A stretch of 64,000 nucleotides of DNA from CAUTXO01 sp963542625. Its GTDB lineage: Bacteria > Campylobacterota > Campylobacteria > Campylobacterales > SZUA-545. The stretch lies in the NCBI GenBank assembly GCA_963542625.1, contig CAUTXO010000001.1, positions 1 through 64,000 of the forward strand, written 5' to 3'. Below the pieces are notes generated by a model. It had not been told where the DNA came from, searched no databases, and saw nothing but the letters and a program-made list of their open reading frames with translations. How positions within the stretch are numbered: the stretch's first letter is position 1; every line of letters starts with the position of its first letter. Made by a program: the position numbers and the translations under genes. Below, piece after piece: positions 16,883 to 25,792 of this stretch.

Positions 16883-18742
16883 ATGTTTAAATCGATGTCT
16901 GTAAAACTAAGGCTAGTAATTTTATCATCAACGCTGAGTTTGTTTCTTTTGATCGTCTCTTTTTTGTCGTTCAACGCACTTGGCACAATCGCCAAAAGCG
17001 CTAATGAAATGTATCAGAAAAACACAAGAAGTATCGTGCTTGTCTCAAGATTAAATATGGTTTATTTGCGCCTTAGGCTAGAGATCTTACGCACAAACGG
17101 CGGTAATGCAGATTACGCAAGATTTAATTCAATTTATAATACTTTCGACGAAGAATTCAAAAATTTTAACAGAGAATATCCGCAAACATATTTTGACGAG
17201 CAAGACAAAATCGACCACGAAAAATTAAAAAGTCTTATGGATATGTATATGGTAGCGGTGCAAGAAATTATGGAAGAAATTAAAAATAACGCCGCGCTAG
17301 ATCCGGTGGTGCTAAAAAGACTCGCAGAATACGGCACAAAATCAAGAGAAGCCATAAGCAATATGCTAACGCTCAATGAGAACGCATCAAAACAGGCGAT
17401 AGAATTCAACAACAACAAGGCAAGCCAAATCAACATTTTGCTTGTTACGGTCACGATCTTAGCGACGGTTCTAGCGTTTGTGCTGTCCGTTTTAATCATA
17501 AAAAGCATCATAAATCCGCTTGAAAAAATCCAAAACGGCTTGCTTGAGTTCTTTAAATTCATCACGGGAGAGAGCAAAACGTCATCGCAAATCAATTACG
17601 ACGGCAGGGACGAATTCGCCGTGATGGCAAAGGCGGTTAATCAAAACATCGAAGAAATCAGAGGCGGACTTGCAAAAGATAGGGAAATGATTGCAGAAAC
17701 CGCGAAGGTAATGTCCATTTGCGTTGAGGGGGATCTAGACCAAACAATTAGCTCCACGCCAAACAACCCAGAGCTTACCGAGCTTAGAAAAATGATAAAC
17801 CACTTTTTAGATGAGTTTAAATCCGCGATAAAGGGCACGGTGCACGTCCTAAACACCTACGCAAGCGGCGATTTTACAATCCGCATTCCAGAGCAAGCCG
17901 CCATAAAAGACAAAAAAGGCTTGATAGACGGCATCAATTTTCTAGGGCGCGAAGTCTCAAAAATGCTAACCCTTTCGCTCAGGCAGGGCGAAACTTTGGC
18001 GGACAAATCCGCTGTGCTTAACGGATCTGTTAATTCCATAAGCCGTGGCGCAAACGAGCAAGCCGCAAGCCTTGAAGAAATTGCCGCAAGCATAGAAGAA
18101 ATCAGCGCGTCGATGGAGCATATGAATACCAAAGCCGATCAAGTCATAGCGCAAAGCGAAGACATAAAAAGCATTCTGTTAATTATCAAAGATATCGCGG
18201 ATCAAACGAATTTGCTTGCTCTTAACGCCGCGATTGAAGCCGCGCGCGCGGGCGAGCACGGGCGTGGCTTTGCCGTCGTTGCCGATGAAGTGCGAAAGCT
18301 AGCCGAGCGAACGGCAAAAAGCCTTTCAGAGATTGAAACCAACGCAAATATTCTAGTGCAAAGCATTAATGATATGAGCGGATCTATCAAAGAGCAAAGC
18401 GAGGGCGTTTCTCAAATAAGCGACGCAATCAGCCAGCTTGACGGCGTAACGCAAGGCAACGCCGCCGCCGCGGATAGCACCGGCAAGGTTGCGATAGAAG
18501 TTAGCGAGATGTCAAAAGTGGCGGTAGAAAGCGCGAGATCCAAGAAGTTTGAAATAATAGAAGAAGGCGGCGCGGACAGAGCGCAAGATCTAGGCGCAGG
18601 CGTAGGCGCGGGCACGCACACTTCAAGCGGCGCTAGCGCTCAAGAGCCAGCACGCGAGCAAACGCCGCCAGCAAACGCGCAAACAGAACAAACGCACGAC
18701 GAACCACAAACTAGAACAAGAAAGATCCTAAAGCCGCTCTAG
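16883..18742 (+). CDS. Methyl-accepting chemotaxis protein with long C-terminal tail
   Basis: Chemoreceptor of 619 residues. Membrane helices lie near residues 10-30 and 183-207, enclosing a helical periplasmic sensor of about 150 residues that looks like a four-helix bundle rather than a Cache domain. A HAMP-like segment follows (IINPLEKIQNGLLEFF), then the signalling tip IADQTNLLALNAAIEAARAG. After the last coiled coil there is a polar, low-complexity tail of about 70 residues (from SARSKKFEII to the end), rich in Ala, Gly, Gln and Thr and containing RGATCY-derived Gln-Asp-Leu. Ligand unknown. Confidence 0.92.
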   Translation: MFKSMSVKLRLVILSSTLSLFLLIVSFLSFNALGTIAKSANEMYQKNTRSIVLVSRLNMVYLRLRLEILRTNGGNADYARFNSIYNTFDEEFKNFNREYPQTYFDEQDKIDHEKLKSLMDMYMVAVQEIMEEIKNNAALDPVVLKRLAEYGTKSREAISNMLTLNENASKQAIEFNNNKASQINILLVTVTILATVLAFVLSVLIIKSIINPLEKIQNGLLEFFKFITGESKTSSQINYDGRDEFAVMAKAVNQNIEEIRGGLAKDREMIAETAKVMSICVEGDLDQTISSTPNNPELTELRKMINHFLDEFKSAIKGTVHVLNTYASGDFTIRIPEQAAIKDKKGLIDGINFLGREVSKMLTLSLRQGETLADKSAVLNGSVNSISRGANEQAASLEEIAASIEEISASMEHMNTKADQVIAQSEDIKSILLIIKDIADQTNLLALNAAIEAARAGEHGRGFAVVADEVRKLAERTAKSLSEIETNANILVQSINDMSGSIKEQSEGVSQISDAISQLDGVTQGNAAAADSTGKVAIEVSEMSKVAVESARSKKFEIIEEGGADRAQDLGAGVGAGTHTSSGASAQEPAREQTPPANAQTEQTHDEPQTRTRKILKPL

Positions 18743-19060
18743 GCTAGGATCTTAGGCGCTAGCACACGCCCCGCTCAAACAAAACGCGCGTAAATTTTTA
18801 GCACCCCGCAAATTTTGCGCGCGTGTTTATTGGAGCTAAGCAAGTTCTTGCGTAAATCCAAGCAGGCAAACTCATACGAAGGGCGAGCTTAGATCTAAAA
18901 CCGCGCGCACAAAAACGCAATGCAAAATCCTAAGCCGTTAAAGCATTTGTATCCGTGCTTGGCACGCGTAAGATCTTTTAAAAATCGCCTTTATATATGG
19001 ATCTAAACCTAGCGGCACACCGGCTAAATTCAGCTTTTTAAGCAAAATTGCCCTACACTT
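18743..19060. other. Non-coding gap before the TonB receptor
   Basis: About 320 bases with no credible gene. It has scattered RGATCY sites (18748, 18890, 18970, 19000 regions) and a short A/T-rich end leading into the receptor promoter. Nothing else is distinct. Confidence 0.6.
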
Positions 19061-19075
19061 TGAATAATATTTTCA
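19061..19075. promoter_or_regulatory. Candidate Fur box upstream of the TonB receptor
   Basis: TGAATAATATTTTCA matches the 7-1-7 dyad TGAWAATNATTWTCA at 13 of 15 positions, and lies inside a TTTGAA-N7-TTCAAA inverted repeat. It ends 19 bases before the receptor ATG, overlapping the expected promoter. It would fit iron repression of a heme receptor. The match is by eye. Confidence 0.45.
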
Positions 19076-19094
19076 AATTCAAAGGATCAAAAAA

Positions 19095-21869
19095 ATGAAG
19101 GCATTTGCTTTGCTGTTTGCCGGCTTCATCGCCGCAACGGCAGGAGTAACATTTGTAGAGGGGGGACCACATAAGCCGCGCACACAGCTAGAAACGCAAG
19201 ATCTGCAACAAAACTTCAGCACTCATTCACAAGCACAAAATCCAAGACAAACGTATAGCCAGACGGCTTTGGCGCAAAATAAACCACAAGCTCTCACGCA
19301 AGATCTAAGCCACCAAGCAAAGGAACCAGGAGCGCAAGATCTTAGCAAAAACAAGGCGCAAGGGCTAAGGGCACAAACTCAAACGGCAAGTGGCGGCTTG
19401 GATCTAGGACGCGGGATTATCACAGCAGCAGCGGATCTAGCAAGCGCAAACTCTCGCGCAAGTTCTAGCACCGGATCTAACAGCAGCGACGGCACCAACG
19501 GCACAAAATCTAGCGCAAAAGCTGGCGTTGGATACGACAACGGCACTAGCACAGATCCAAACACAAACGCGGGCGGCAACACCGGCACAGGATCTAACGC
19601 TGGCGTGGGCGCAAACGCGGACGTAAAAACAAACGCAAACACAAAGCTAGATCTCATAGCAAGATCTAACGCCATAGCCCTTGCTGATACAAATGCGCTT
19701 GCAAGCGCAAACAGCAGCGCAAGATCTAGCACAGGATCTAACGGCAGCACCAGTGCAAACAAAGGCACAGAAACCACCACCAGCGCAAAACAAACCGCAA
19801 GAAGGCGCGTGCAAGATCTAGGCACAATCGCCGTGAGCGCCACAGTTAGCCGCGTCAATTCCCTTGGCTACGCCGGCTCGCTTGGCGTCTTGCAATCGCG
19901 CGACCTAGACACGCAGCAAAACATCATAGACGCGCTCAAAAATATGCCGGGCATTGACGGCGGAATGGACGTCGGCCGCCAAGCGGGCAAGCAGTTTCAA
20001 ATACGCGGCTTTGGCTACCAAAGCGAGGAGCGCGTCATCATCAAACAAGACGGCGTGGCGCGTTCGCCGGGGCTTTACTCCAATATGATCTCTAGCTTCC
20101 GCTCGGACACGGACATCTTAAAACGCGTTGAAGTCGTCAAGGGCACAAGCTCCATTTTGCACGGATCTGGCGCAATCGGCGGGGTCATCACAATGCAAAC
20201 AAAAGACGCTTCTGACTACCTGCGCGCGGGGCGGCAAGCCGGCGCGATGCTTGGCGCGCGATACGAAACAAACAATATGAAAAGCGTTCGCGGCGCACTT
20301 TACGCAGCGCCTGATAATACGCCGTTTGAGATCCTAGCTTACGGCAAAGAAGCGCGCCACAAAACGATCCGCTACGCAGAAGGCGGCTCGCATTACGCGC
20401 AAAAAAGCGACGATTACGACGACCTTGCAAACGATGAAAAAATCACAGACTTTTTCCTAAAAGTTGGCGCAAAGTTCGGCGATCACAGCGCAAAAATAAG
20501 CCTTTTTGACTTCACGGAGCGCATTAAAACAACCTGGCAAAGCCTTTGGCAATTCTCAAAAACAGACGAAGATCTCTTCGTATCCGGCAAAATCACGCAG
20601 CGCGATTACACGGCGCAATACGCCTACCACCCCGTATCAAACCTCGTGCAGCTTGAATTAAAAGCCTACCACTCGCAGGCAAAATACGCGCGCGGATACG
20701 ACACCACAGGCAGCAGCGGGCGCACCGTCGCAAACTACACAAACAAAGAGCACCGCTGGGGGCTAGAAGCAAAAAACACGGCAAGGCTAGAGAGCGAACT
20801 TTTATTGCAAGAGATAGTAGCGGGCGCGGATTACGCAAACAGGGCAGAATACGCGGAGTTTATCATTAACGGCGCAGCAAAAAACCAGCCAAGCCATCCA
20901 AACGAATACCACAACTACGGCGCCTACGCGCAAGACACGCTCACAGCCGGCGCCTTTGACTTAACACTTGGCGCGCGCTACGACGGCTTTTTGCGGCGCA
21001 TTAAAAAACCCGGCACAAAGGATTTTAGCGGCAGCCGTTTTAGCCCACGCGTGGCGGCGGCATATGCGCTAGGCGAGCTCACGTTTTTGGCTGGCTACAG
21101 CGAGAGTTTCCGCGCGCCAACCCCGCACGAAACCTCATCAAGCGGCCCCATCAACCGCGCGTATTATTACCTACCAAACCCAAATTTGCGCCCAGAAATC
21201 GGCAAGGAGCTAGAAGCTGGGGCTAGCTACGCAAACACTTGGCAAAACGGCACGCTAAGCGCAAAAGCAATGTTTTTTGACGGAAAAATCAAGGATATGA
21301 TAGACATTCGCCCGCGTAAAGATCTTGGCACGCCGCCGGCTGATGGGAGCCTAAACCCCGCGCAATACGGGCAATACATCAACGTAGATAGCGCAAGAAG
21401 GCGCGGCGCGGAGATAACAGCAAGCCACCGCACGGACAAAACGCGCGTGGCGGCAAGCTTTGAAACCTTGCGCCTTTACGATGAAAAAACGAACAAAAAC
21501 ATCAACAATCACGCGGACAAAATCATTCTTAGCGCCGGTTTTTCGCCCGTTGCCGCACTGGATCTTAATATGCGGCTAAGCCACTGGCTAAAGCCAAACT
21601 CCAAGCCCGCTTCTTACGAGGGGCGCGTGCGGGAAGGCGGGCGGATTGTCACAAAAACTTTCTACTACGCAGATAAAGCGTTTAGTGTCGTTGATCTTTG
21701 GGCGCGGCTAGCGCTTGAGCGGGTCTTTACGGGGTTTGACGCGCTAACGCTTAAAGTCGGCGTGAATAATGTTTTTGACAAGCAATACATCAACGCCAAC
21801 CGCACAAAAGACACGCCCATCGTAGGGCTTGGGCGCAATATTTGGAGCGATTTGGAGCTACGCTTTTAG
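19095..21869 (+). CDS. TonB-dependent heme/hemoglobin-type receptor with low-complexity N-terminal insert
   Basis: Outer-membrane TonB-dependent receptor of 924 residues. A probable signal peptide (MKAFALLFAGFIAATAG) is followed by about 220 residues of Ser/Asn/Gly/Ala/Gln-rich sequence. Only then comes a TonB-box-like strand (TIAVSATV near residue 245) and the plug (QFQIRGFGYQSEERVIIKQD, VEVVKGTSSILHGSGAIGG). The barrel carries the FRAP...NPNL pair (FRAPTPHE and YYLPNPNLRPE), a hallmark of heme and hemoglobin receptors, with a His just after FRAP. It ends in Phe. A Fur-box-like dyad precedes it. Substrate is inferred as heme or a heme protein; other iron complexes are possible. Confidence 0.85.
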   Translation: MKAFALLFAGFIAATAGVTFVEGGPHKPRTQLETQDLQQNFSTHSQAQNPRQTYSQTALAQNKPQALTQDLSHQAKEPGAQDLSKNKAQGLRAQTQTASGGLDLGRGIITAAADLASANSRASSSTGSNSSDGTNGTKSSAKAGVGYDNGTSTDPNTNAGGNTGTGSNAGVGANADVKTNANTKLDLIARSNAIALADTNALASANSSARSSTGSNGSTSANKGTETTTSAKQTARRRVQDLGTIAVSATVSRVNSLGYAGSLGVLQSRDLDTQQNIIDALKNMPGIDGGMDVGRQAGKQFQIRGFGYQSEERVIIKQDGVARSPGLYSNMISSFRSDTDILKRVEVVKGTSSILHGSGAIGGVITMQTKDASDYLRAGRQAGAMLGARYETNNMKSVRGALYAAPDNTPFEILAYGKEARHKTIRYAEGGSHYAQKSDDYDDLANDEKITDFFLKVGAKFGDHSAKISLFDFTERIKTTWQSLWQFSKTDEDLFVSGKITQRDYTAQYAYHPVSNLVQLELKAYHSQAKYARGYDTTGSSGRTVANYTNKEHRWGLEAKNTARLESELLLQEIVAGADYANRAEYAEFIINGAAKNQPSHPNEYHNYGAYAQDTLTAGAFDLTLGARYDGFLRRIKKPGTKDFSGSRFSPRVAAAYALGELTFLAGYSESFRAPTPHETSSSGPINRAYYYLPNPNLRPEIGKELEAGASYANTWQNGTLSAKAMFFDGKIKDMIDIRPRKDLGTPPADGSLNPAQYGQYINVDSARRRGAEITASHRTDKTRVAASFETLRLYDEKTNKNINNHADKIILSAGFSPVAALDLNMRLSHWLKPNSKPASYEGRVREGGRIVTKTFYYADKAFSVVDLWARLALERVFTGFDALTLKVGVNNVFDKQYINANRTKDTPIVGLGRNIWSDLELRF
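19199..19821 (+). repeat. In-gene RGATCY array encoding the receptor's N-terminal linker
   Basis: This stretch of the receptor gene has 13 GATC sites, all RGATCY. They are read as Gln-Asp-Leu, Ala-Arg-Ser or Gly-Ser-Asn depending on frame. The remaining 2 kb of the same gene has about nine GATC sites in mixed contexts, of which five are RGATCY. Confidence 0.75.
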
Positions 21870-22107
21870 GCTACTTGGGAGTGAGCTTTTGTGGCTTTGG
21901 GATTTATCGCGGCAAAAGATCTCGACACGCAAACAGGCGTAAAAACAATTGGTGGAAAAAACGGCAAGGCTTGGCAAATTTTGGCGTTCTAAAGCCTAGA
22001 CAGTTAAAGCTGCTACGCTAAAAAACCAGCATTACGCGCAAAGCTAGCCTTGCCAAAATACGACCGGCGTTTATCTGCGCGCCGAAGTTTTGTTGCAAAA
22101 GGCACCA
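21870..22107. other. Non-coding gap after the TonB receptor
   Basis: About 240 bases with no convincing gene and one AGATCT. It ends at the breakpoint of an IS110-type transposase remnant. Confidence 0.5.
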
Positions 22108-22344
22108 TTAGTCTTTAACTTGCCTAGCATTTGCGACTTTGTGCTTTACGCTATGAGCTGTTAAAAATTTTGATAGCTCAGTGCTGTATATGTTTGTCGC
22201 TTCAAACAAAACAAGCGCATTACTATCTAAGCGCCTAAGCAAGGCAAATAAGCCTGCTTGATTAAAACTAACTTTAAAATATTCGTTAGTCTCATAAACT
22301 GTAATGTCAAGTTTAGTCTTTGAGACGTCAATTCCGTAATGCAT
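22108..22344 (-). pseudogene. IS110-family transposase, N-terminal fragment
   Basis: About 78 residues beginning MHYGIDVSKTKLDITVYET, the RuvC-like DEDD start of IS110-type transposases, and continuing to VKHKVANARQVKD. In intact members this last motif is followed by about 250 more residues including the rest of the catalytic core. Here a TAA follows at once, so only the first quarter survives. The start is the ATG at 22342-22344, after GGACTTTT. No matching C-terminal part or terminal repeats are visible downstream. It is a dead remnant of an old insertion. Confidence 0.8.
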
Positions 22345-23039
22345 AAAAAGTCCTTTTTTGCGCGGCGTTTGCAATCAATAAAAAAAATCTCTTGTGCGAG
22401 CTTTGCGCTCTTGTTTATAAAATTCTTTTTATTGCGTGTATTGCGCTTATTTAGAAACAGCATTGCTTTTTGACTAACTTACGAACTCGAAGTTCAAGAT
22501 CTTTGAAAAACTTATGATGTTTCTTGGGGGTATGATGCAAGAGATCTTTGAGCGCCGACAGTGCGCGGATCTTGCAAAGATCTTTGCCGTAATTTCTGCT
22601 GCGTGGTTGATTTGCGGGGTGTAGATCTTGCAATGGATTTGCCAAAGAACCGGTGCAAATACCGCGAGTAGCAATACGCAAAGGTTTTAAATGCGCTTAG
22701 CGTCCAGAGCAAAGAGATTAGCAAGCCAAGTGTTTGCCAAGCCAAGCAATCAAAAACCAAGCGCTAGCCAACCTAGCCAAAGCAACCATTCTACCGTTGC
22801 TGCTGCTTAAAAGCGCTAGATCTTTGCAAAGGTTTTGGCAACAGCCAAGCCAAAGACCACCCGCCTCGTGCTACTGCTGCACCGTGCCACGCCAACGCTT
22901 CTAAACCGCCGCTATGCCGCCCGCACTACTGCCACCGCTACTTCACACCCGCGCCACGCCACACCGCGCAAACGCTGCCACGCGCTACGCCAACGCTGCT
23001 ACCACTCTGCGCCAAACAAAACCCGCATTGCCGCAAAGC
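22345..23039. other. Non-coding gap between the IS110 remnant and cheW
   Basis: About 695 bases. The first 100 are A/T-rich and may be the left end of the IS element. The 22490-22640 part has several AGATCT palindromes. The 22830-23040 part is a run of C/A-rich words (GCCACGCC, CGCTAC) of low complexity. Open frames exist here but have no family resemblance and no ribosome sites. Confidence 0.5.
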
Positions 23040-23513
23040 TTAGCTTGGGTTGGCGGGCAAATCCGCGCCGGCGCTAGTGCTAGCGTCTAAGATCTTGGCT
23101 AAATCAATGACTGGAATTAGCTCATCACCTAGCAAAAAACAGCTTTTTGCAAAGTCTAGGCTGCGCCCCTGCACCGTAACGCTGCCGCTACTAAGCTCCC
23201 CCGCGCTCACTTCGTGCGGCAAAAGAATTTCATCGGCTAAAACGCAACAGCGCATTTTTTCTGCCTTGTAAGCCGTCTCCATCACAATTAGCCCCGTTTT
23301 TTTGCCAGGATCTGCCGGCAGCCCGCCAAGCAAAAACGCAAGATCCACCACCGCCAAAACATTGCCCCTGACGTTTGCAAGCCCTAAAATTTCCTTAGAA
23401 AAATTAGGGATTTTTTGAATGGAAAACTCTAGCGCAATCTCCGTAACCGCGCCAAAATCCACCGCAAATTTGCGCCCGCTAAGCTTAAAAATCAAAAAAA
23501 GTTCGTTCATCAT
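23040..23513 (-). CDS. cheW: CheW-like chemotaxis coupling protein
   Basis: Couples chemoreceptors to the histidine kinase CheA. It has 157 residues in the CheW fold: KFAVDFGAVTEIALEF, IPNFSKEILGLANVRGNVLAVVDLAFLLGG and a final LGDELIPVIDLAKIL. The last 15 residues (DASTSAGADLPANPS) are an RGATCY-type low-complexity tail. It overlaps the end of cheA by ATGA and is the last gene of the clpB-STAS-cheA-cheW run. Confidence 0.88.
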   Translation of the reverse strand: MMNELFLIFKLSGRKFAVDFGAVTEIALEFSIQKIPNFSKEILGLANVRGNVLAVVDLAFLLGGLPADPGKKTGLIVMETAYKAEKMRCCVLADEILLPHEVSAGELSSGSVTVQGRSLDFAKSCFLLGDELIPVIDLAKILDASTSAGADLPANPS

Positions 23514-25792
23514 TTGTTTTGCGCGATGAGCTTTGGAAGGTCTAAGATTAGCGCAATTTCCGTCCCCCCAAGCATCGCCACGCTGTCTATGACCCCTCTT
23601 TCATTAAAGTATTTGCCAAGCGGTTTTATCACCATTTGCGCTTCACCTAAAAGCTCGTCGGTGGCGATTGCAAAGACGTTTTCTTTGTGCCTGACGACCA
23701 CCGCGTTTCTGCGCGTGGCTTGGCTTTTCAAGCCAAAAAAGCTCTCAAGATCTATCACTTTTAGCTCATTGCCAGGCGTGGCATTTGCGCCGCTTGCGCC
23801 GTTTGCCGCACCCGCGCTAAGATCTGCGCCAGAGCAAATCTGCACGCCCGCTAAGATCTCATCGCTAATTGCAACGCCTGCTTGGATCTTTGCGCCGCCT
23901 AAGATCTTACCGCTAGCGCCACCGCCACCGCCGCTAGCCCCCGCGCCACCTGTGAGCGGGATCCAAACGCTAGATATTAGCCCGTCCGCGCCGCTAAGAT
24001 CTTGCGCGCTGCTAAGCCCCGTGCCCTGGCGGCTAAGATCTTGCCTACCCGCCGCGCCCAAGCCGCCCAAACTCCACCGGCTAGGATCCGCCGCAAAACT
24101 TCCCAGATCTTCAAGCGCCACGCACTCGCTAATGCTCTCAAGCCCTATGGCAAAAAGCACGCCGCCTTGCCTAAAGAAAAAGCCCTGCGTGATGGCAAGC
24201 GACGGCGGCAAAAAGATGTCAAACCTTGTGCCCGCGCCCTTTTTTGTTTGAATGCTAATGCTGCCGCGTAGGTCGTCGATGTTTTTTTTCACCACGTCAA
24301 GCCCCACGCCGCGCCCTGAAATATTACTAACCGTGCGCGCGGTGCTAAGGCCTGGCAAAAACATCAGGTTCAAAAGCTCGCTTTGGCTTAGCTTAGCACC
24401 CGGCAAAATCAGCCCACGCGCGGCGCTTGCTTGGCGGATCCGCTCTAAATCTATGCCCGCGCCGTCGTCTTCTACGCGAATATGCACGTAGCCGTTTTCG
24501 TATTCGGCGCTAAGTAGCAAGCGCGCGGTCTTGTTTTTGCCAAGCTGCTCCCTAACCTGCGGCGGCTCTATGGCGTGGTCAAGAGAGTTTCTAATTAAGT
24601 GCATAAGCGGGTCTTTTAAATGCCCGGCGATGGTTTTGTCAATCTGCGTTTTTGTGCCGGCTAGCTCCAGAAAAACGGACTTGCCAAGCGCGCTTGAGAG
24701 CTCATAAACGCTGCGTTTAAAGCGCTCGAAAATCTCGCCGATTGGTATCATACGCGTTTGCAAAGAAAGCTCGTGCAACTCCTTAAAATGCATTGATAGC
24801 TTGAAGATCTTCTCCTTTAGCTCGCTAGGAGCGCTCGCGCTTAGGCTGTTTTGCACGGAGGCGTTTAGGATTGCCATTTCTTGCATTAGGCTGATGATTT
24901 TGTCGATTTTTTCAACTTCTATGCGCGCAAACTTCTTAAATTCTTGCGGCTCAGCTGGCTGCTCGCTTGCAAAAACGCCCTGCGCCGCAAGGGTTTTTAG
25001 TAAATGCGGCCTTGTTTTATAAAGCTCCCCAGCGGCTGCTTTGCTTATCCCGCACGCAAAAACATCGACGCTAAAAAACTCGCCAAAGCGCGCCAAATAA
25101 TCCTTTGCCTCTTGCACCTGCGCGGCTTGGATATTAAACTCAAAGCCAAGCAAAAGCGGGTCTTGGAAACTCTCAAGCGGGGCAAGATCTGTGGTGTCCG
25201 TAAAAAACTCGCCGAGCTTAAAATTTGCGTCAAGATCTTGCAAAAAGCCCGCTAAATCAAAGCCCGCTAGGCTTTTTTGCGCGCGCATAGATACGTGCAA
25301 GGTGTCCTTACAAGCCAGCGCGCCTGTGATAGATCTAGCGCCTGAATTAACCCACGCGTTAGATCCAGCGCCTGCGCTAAGATCTACGCCCCAGCCCGCA
25401 TTTAGATCTTTGCCAGCGCTAGGATCCACGCCCGCGCCCGCTCCCGCGCCCAAAATACCAAAGGCGCCTTGCTGTGAAAGGCTTTGCGCGGTTTCATCGC
25501 TTTGGTCTAGCATTAGCGCTAGCTTGTCACTCTCTTGCAAAATGGCGTTTAGATCTGCTTGCGTTAGCGCCGCGCGCGATTTTAAATCGCCAATGCGCTG
25601 CTCGAGCTCGTGCGCGGCTGTGGCAAGATCTTTAAAGCCCACCATAAGCGCGTTGCCCTTTATCGTGTGAATGACGCGGAATATTAGGTCTAAAAGCTCT
25701 TGTTTTGGAAGACTGTTATCCAAAATGCTTTGCTCTATTTGCTCTAGGCCCTGCGCCGCTTCTTGCCTAAACTCCTGCCCTACGCTAAGCAA
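23510..25792 (-). CDS. cheA: Chemotaxis histidine kinase CheA with two low-complexity inserts
   Basis: Histidine kinase of 760 residues. The phosphotransfer domain has His42 in RVIHTIKGNALMVGF. A low-complexity linker (residues about 110-160) follows, then a P2-like region, dimerisation helices (EVEKIDKIISLMQEM), the ATP-binding domain with N box HLIRNSLDHAIE and G boxes DDGAGID and GRGVGLDVVKK, and a CheW-like regulatory domain. That last domain is split by a second insert of about 109 residues (567-675) of Gly/Ala/Ser-Asp-Leu sequence coded by RGATCY repeats. No receiver domain is fused. It overlaps the STAS gene by 13 bases and cheW by 4. Confidence 0.9.
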   Translation of the reverse strand: MLSVGQEFRQEAAQGLEQIEQSILDNSLPKQELLDLIFRVIHTIKGNALMVGFKDLATAAHELEQRIGDLKSRAALTQADLNAILQESDKLALMLDQSDETAQSLSQQGAFGILGAGAGAGVDPSAGKDLNAGWGVDLSAGAGSNAWVNSGARSITGALACKDTLHVSMRAQKSLAGFDLAGFLQDLDANFKLGEFFTDTTDLAPLESFQDPLLLGFEFNIQAAQVQEAKDYLARFGEFFSVDVFACGISKAAAGELYKTRPHLLKTLAAQGVFASEQPAEPQEFKKFARIEVEKIDKIISLMQEMAILNASVQNSLSASAPSELKEKIFKLSMHFKELHELSLQTRMIPIGEIFERFKRSVYELSSALGKSVFLELAGTKTQIDKTIAGHLKDPLMHLIRNSLDHAIEPPQVREQLGKNKTARLLLSAEYENGYVHIRVEDDGAGIDLERIRQASAARGLILPGAKLSQSELLNLMFLPGLSTARTVSNISGRGVGLDVVKKNIDDLRGSISIQTKKGAGTRFDIFLPPSLAITQGFFFRQGGVLFAIGLESISECVALEDLGSFAADPSRWSLGGLGAAGRQDLSRQGTGLSSAQDLSGADGLISSVWIPLTGGAGASGGGGGASGKILGGAKIQAGVAISDEILAGVQICSGADLSAGAANGASGANATPGNELKVIDLESFFGLKSQATRRNAVVVRHKENVFAIATDELLGEAQMVIKPLGKYFNERGVIDSVAMLGGTEIALILDLPKLIAQNK
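23815..24120 (-). repeat. In-gene RGATCY array inside the CheA regulatory domain
   Basis: About 300 bases within cheA with nine RGATCY sites, encoding a Gly/Ala/Ser-rich insert with Gln-Asp-Leu-Ser and Ala-Asp-Leu-Ser units. It splits the C-terminal CheW-like fold. Confidence 0.7.

Noticed and set aside
19379..19858. 159-residue frame opposite the TonB receptor N-terminus
   Set aside because: It is the antisense reading of the RGATCY array; the palindrome keeps both strands open.
22451..22760. Small genes in the gap upstream of the IS110 remnant
   Set aside because: The frames overlap each other, have no ribosome site or family resemblance, and their length is explained by stop-poor AGATCT-rich sequence.
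22835..23077. Arg/Thr/Ala-rich 80-residue frame
   Set aside because: It is low-complexity GC-rich sequence running into the cheW gene on the other strand; no start site or homology is visible.
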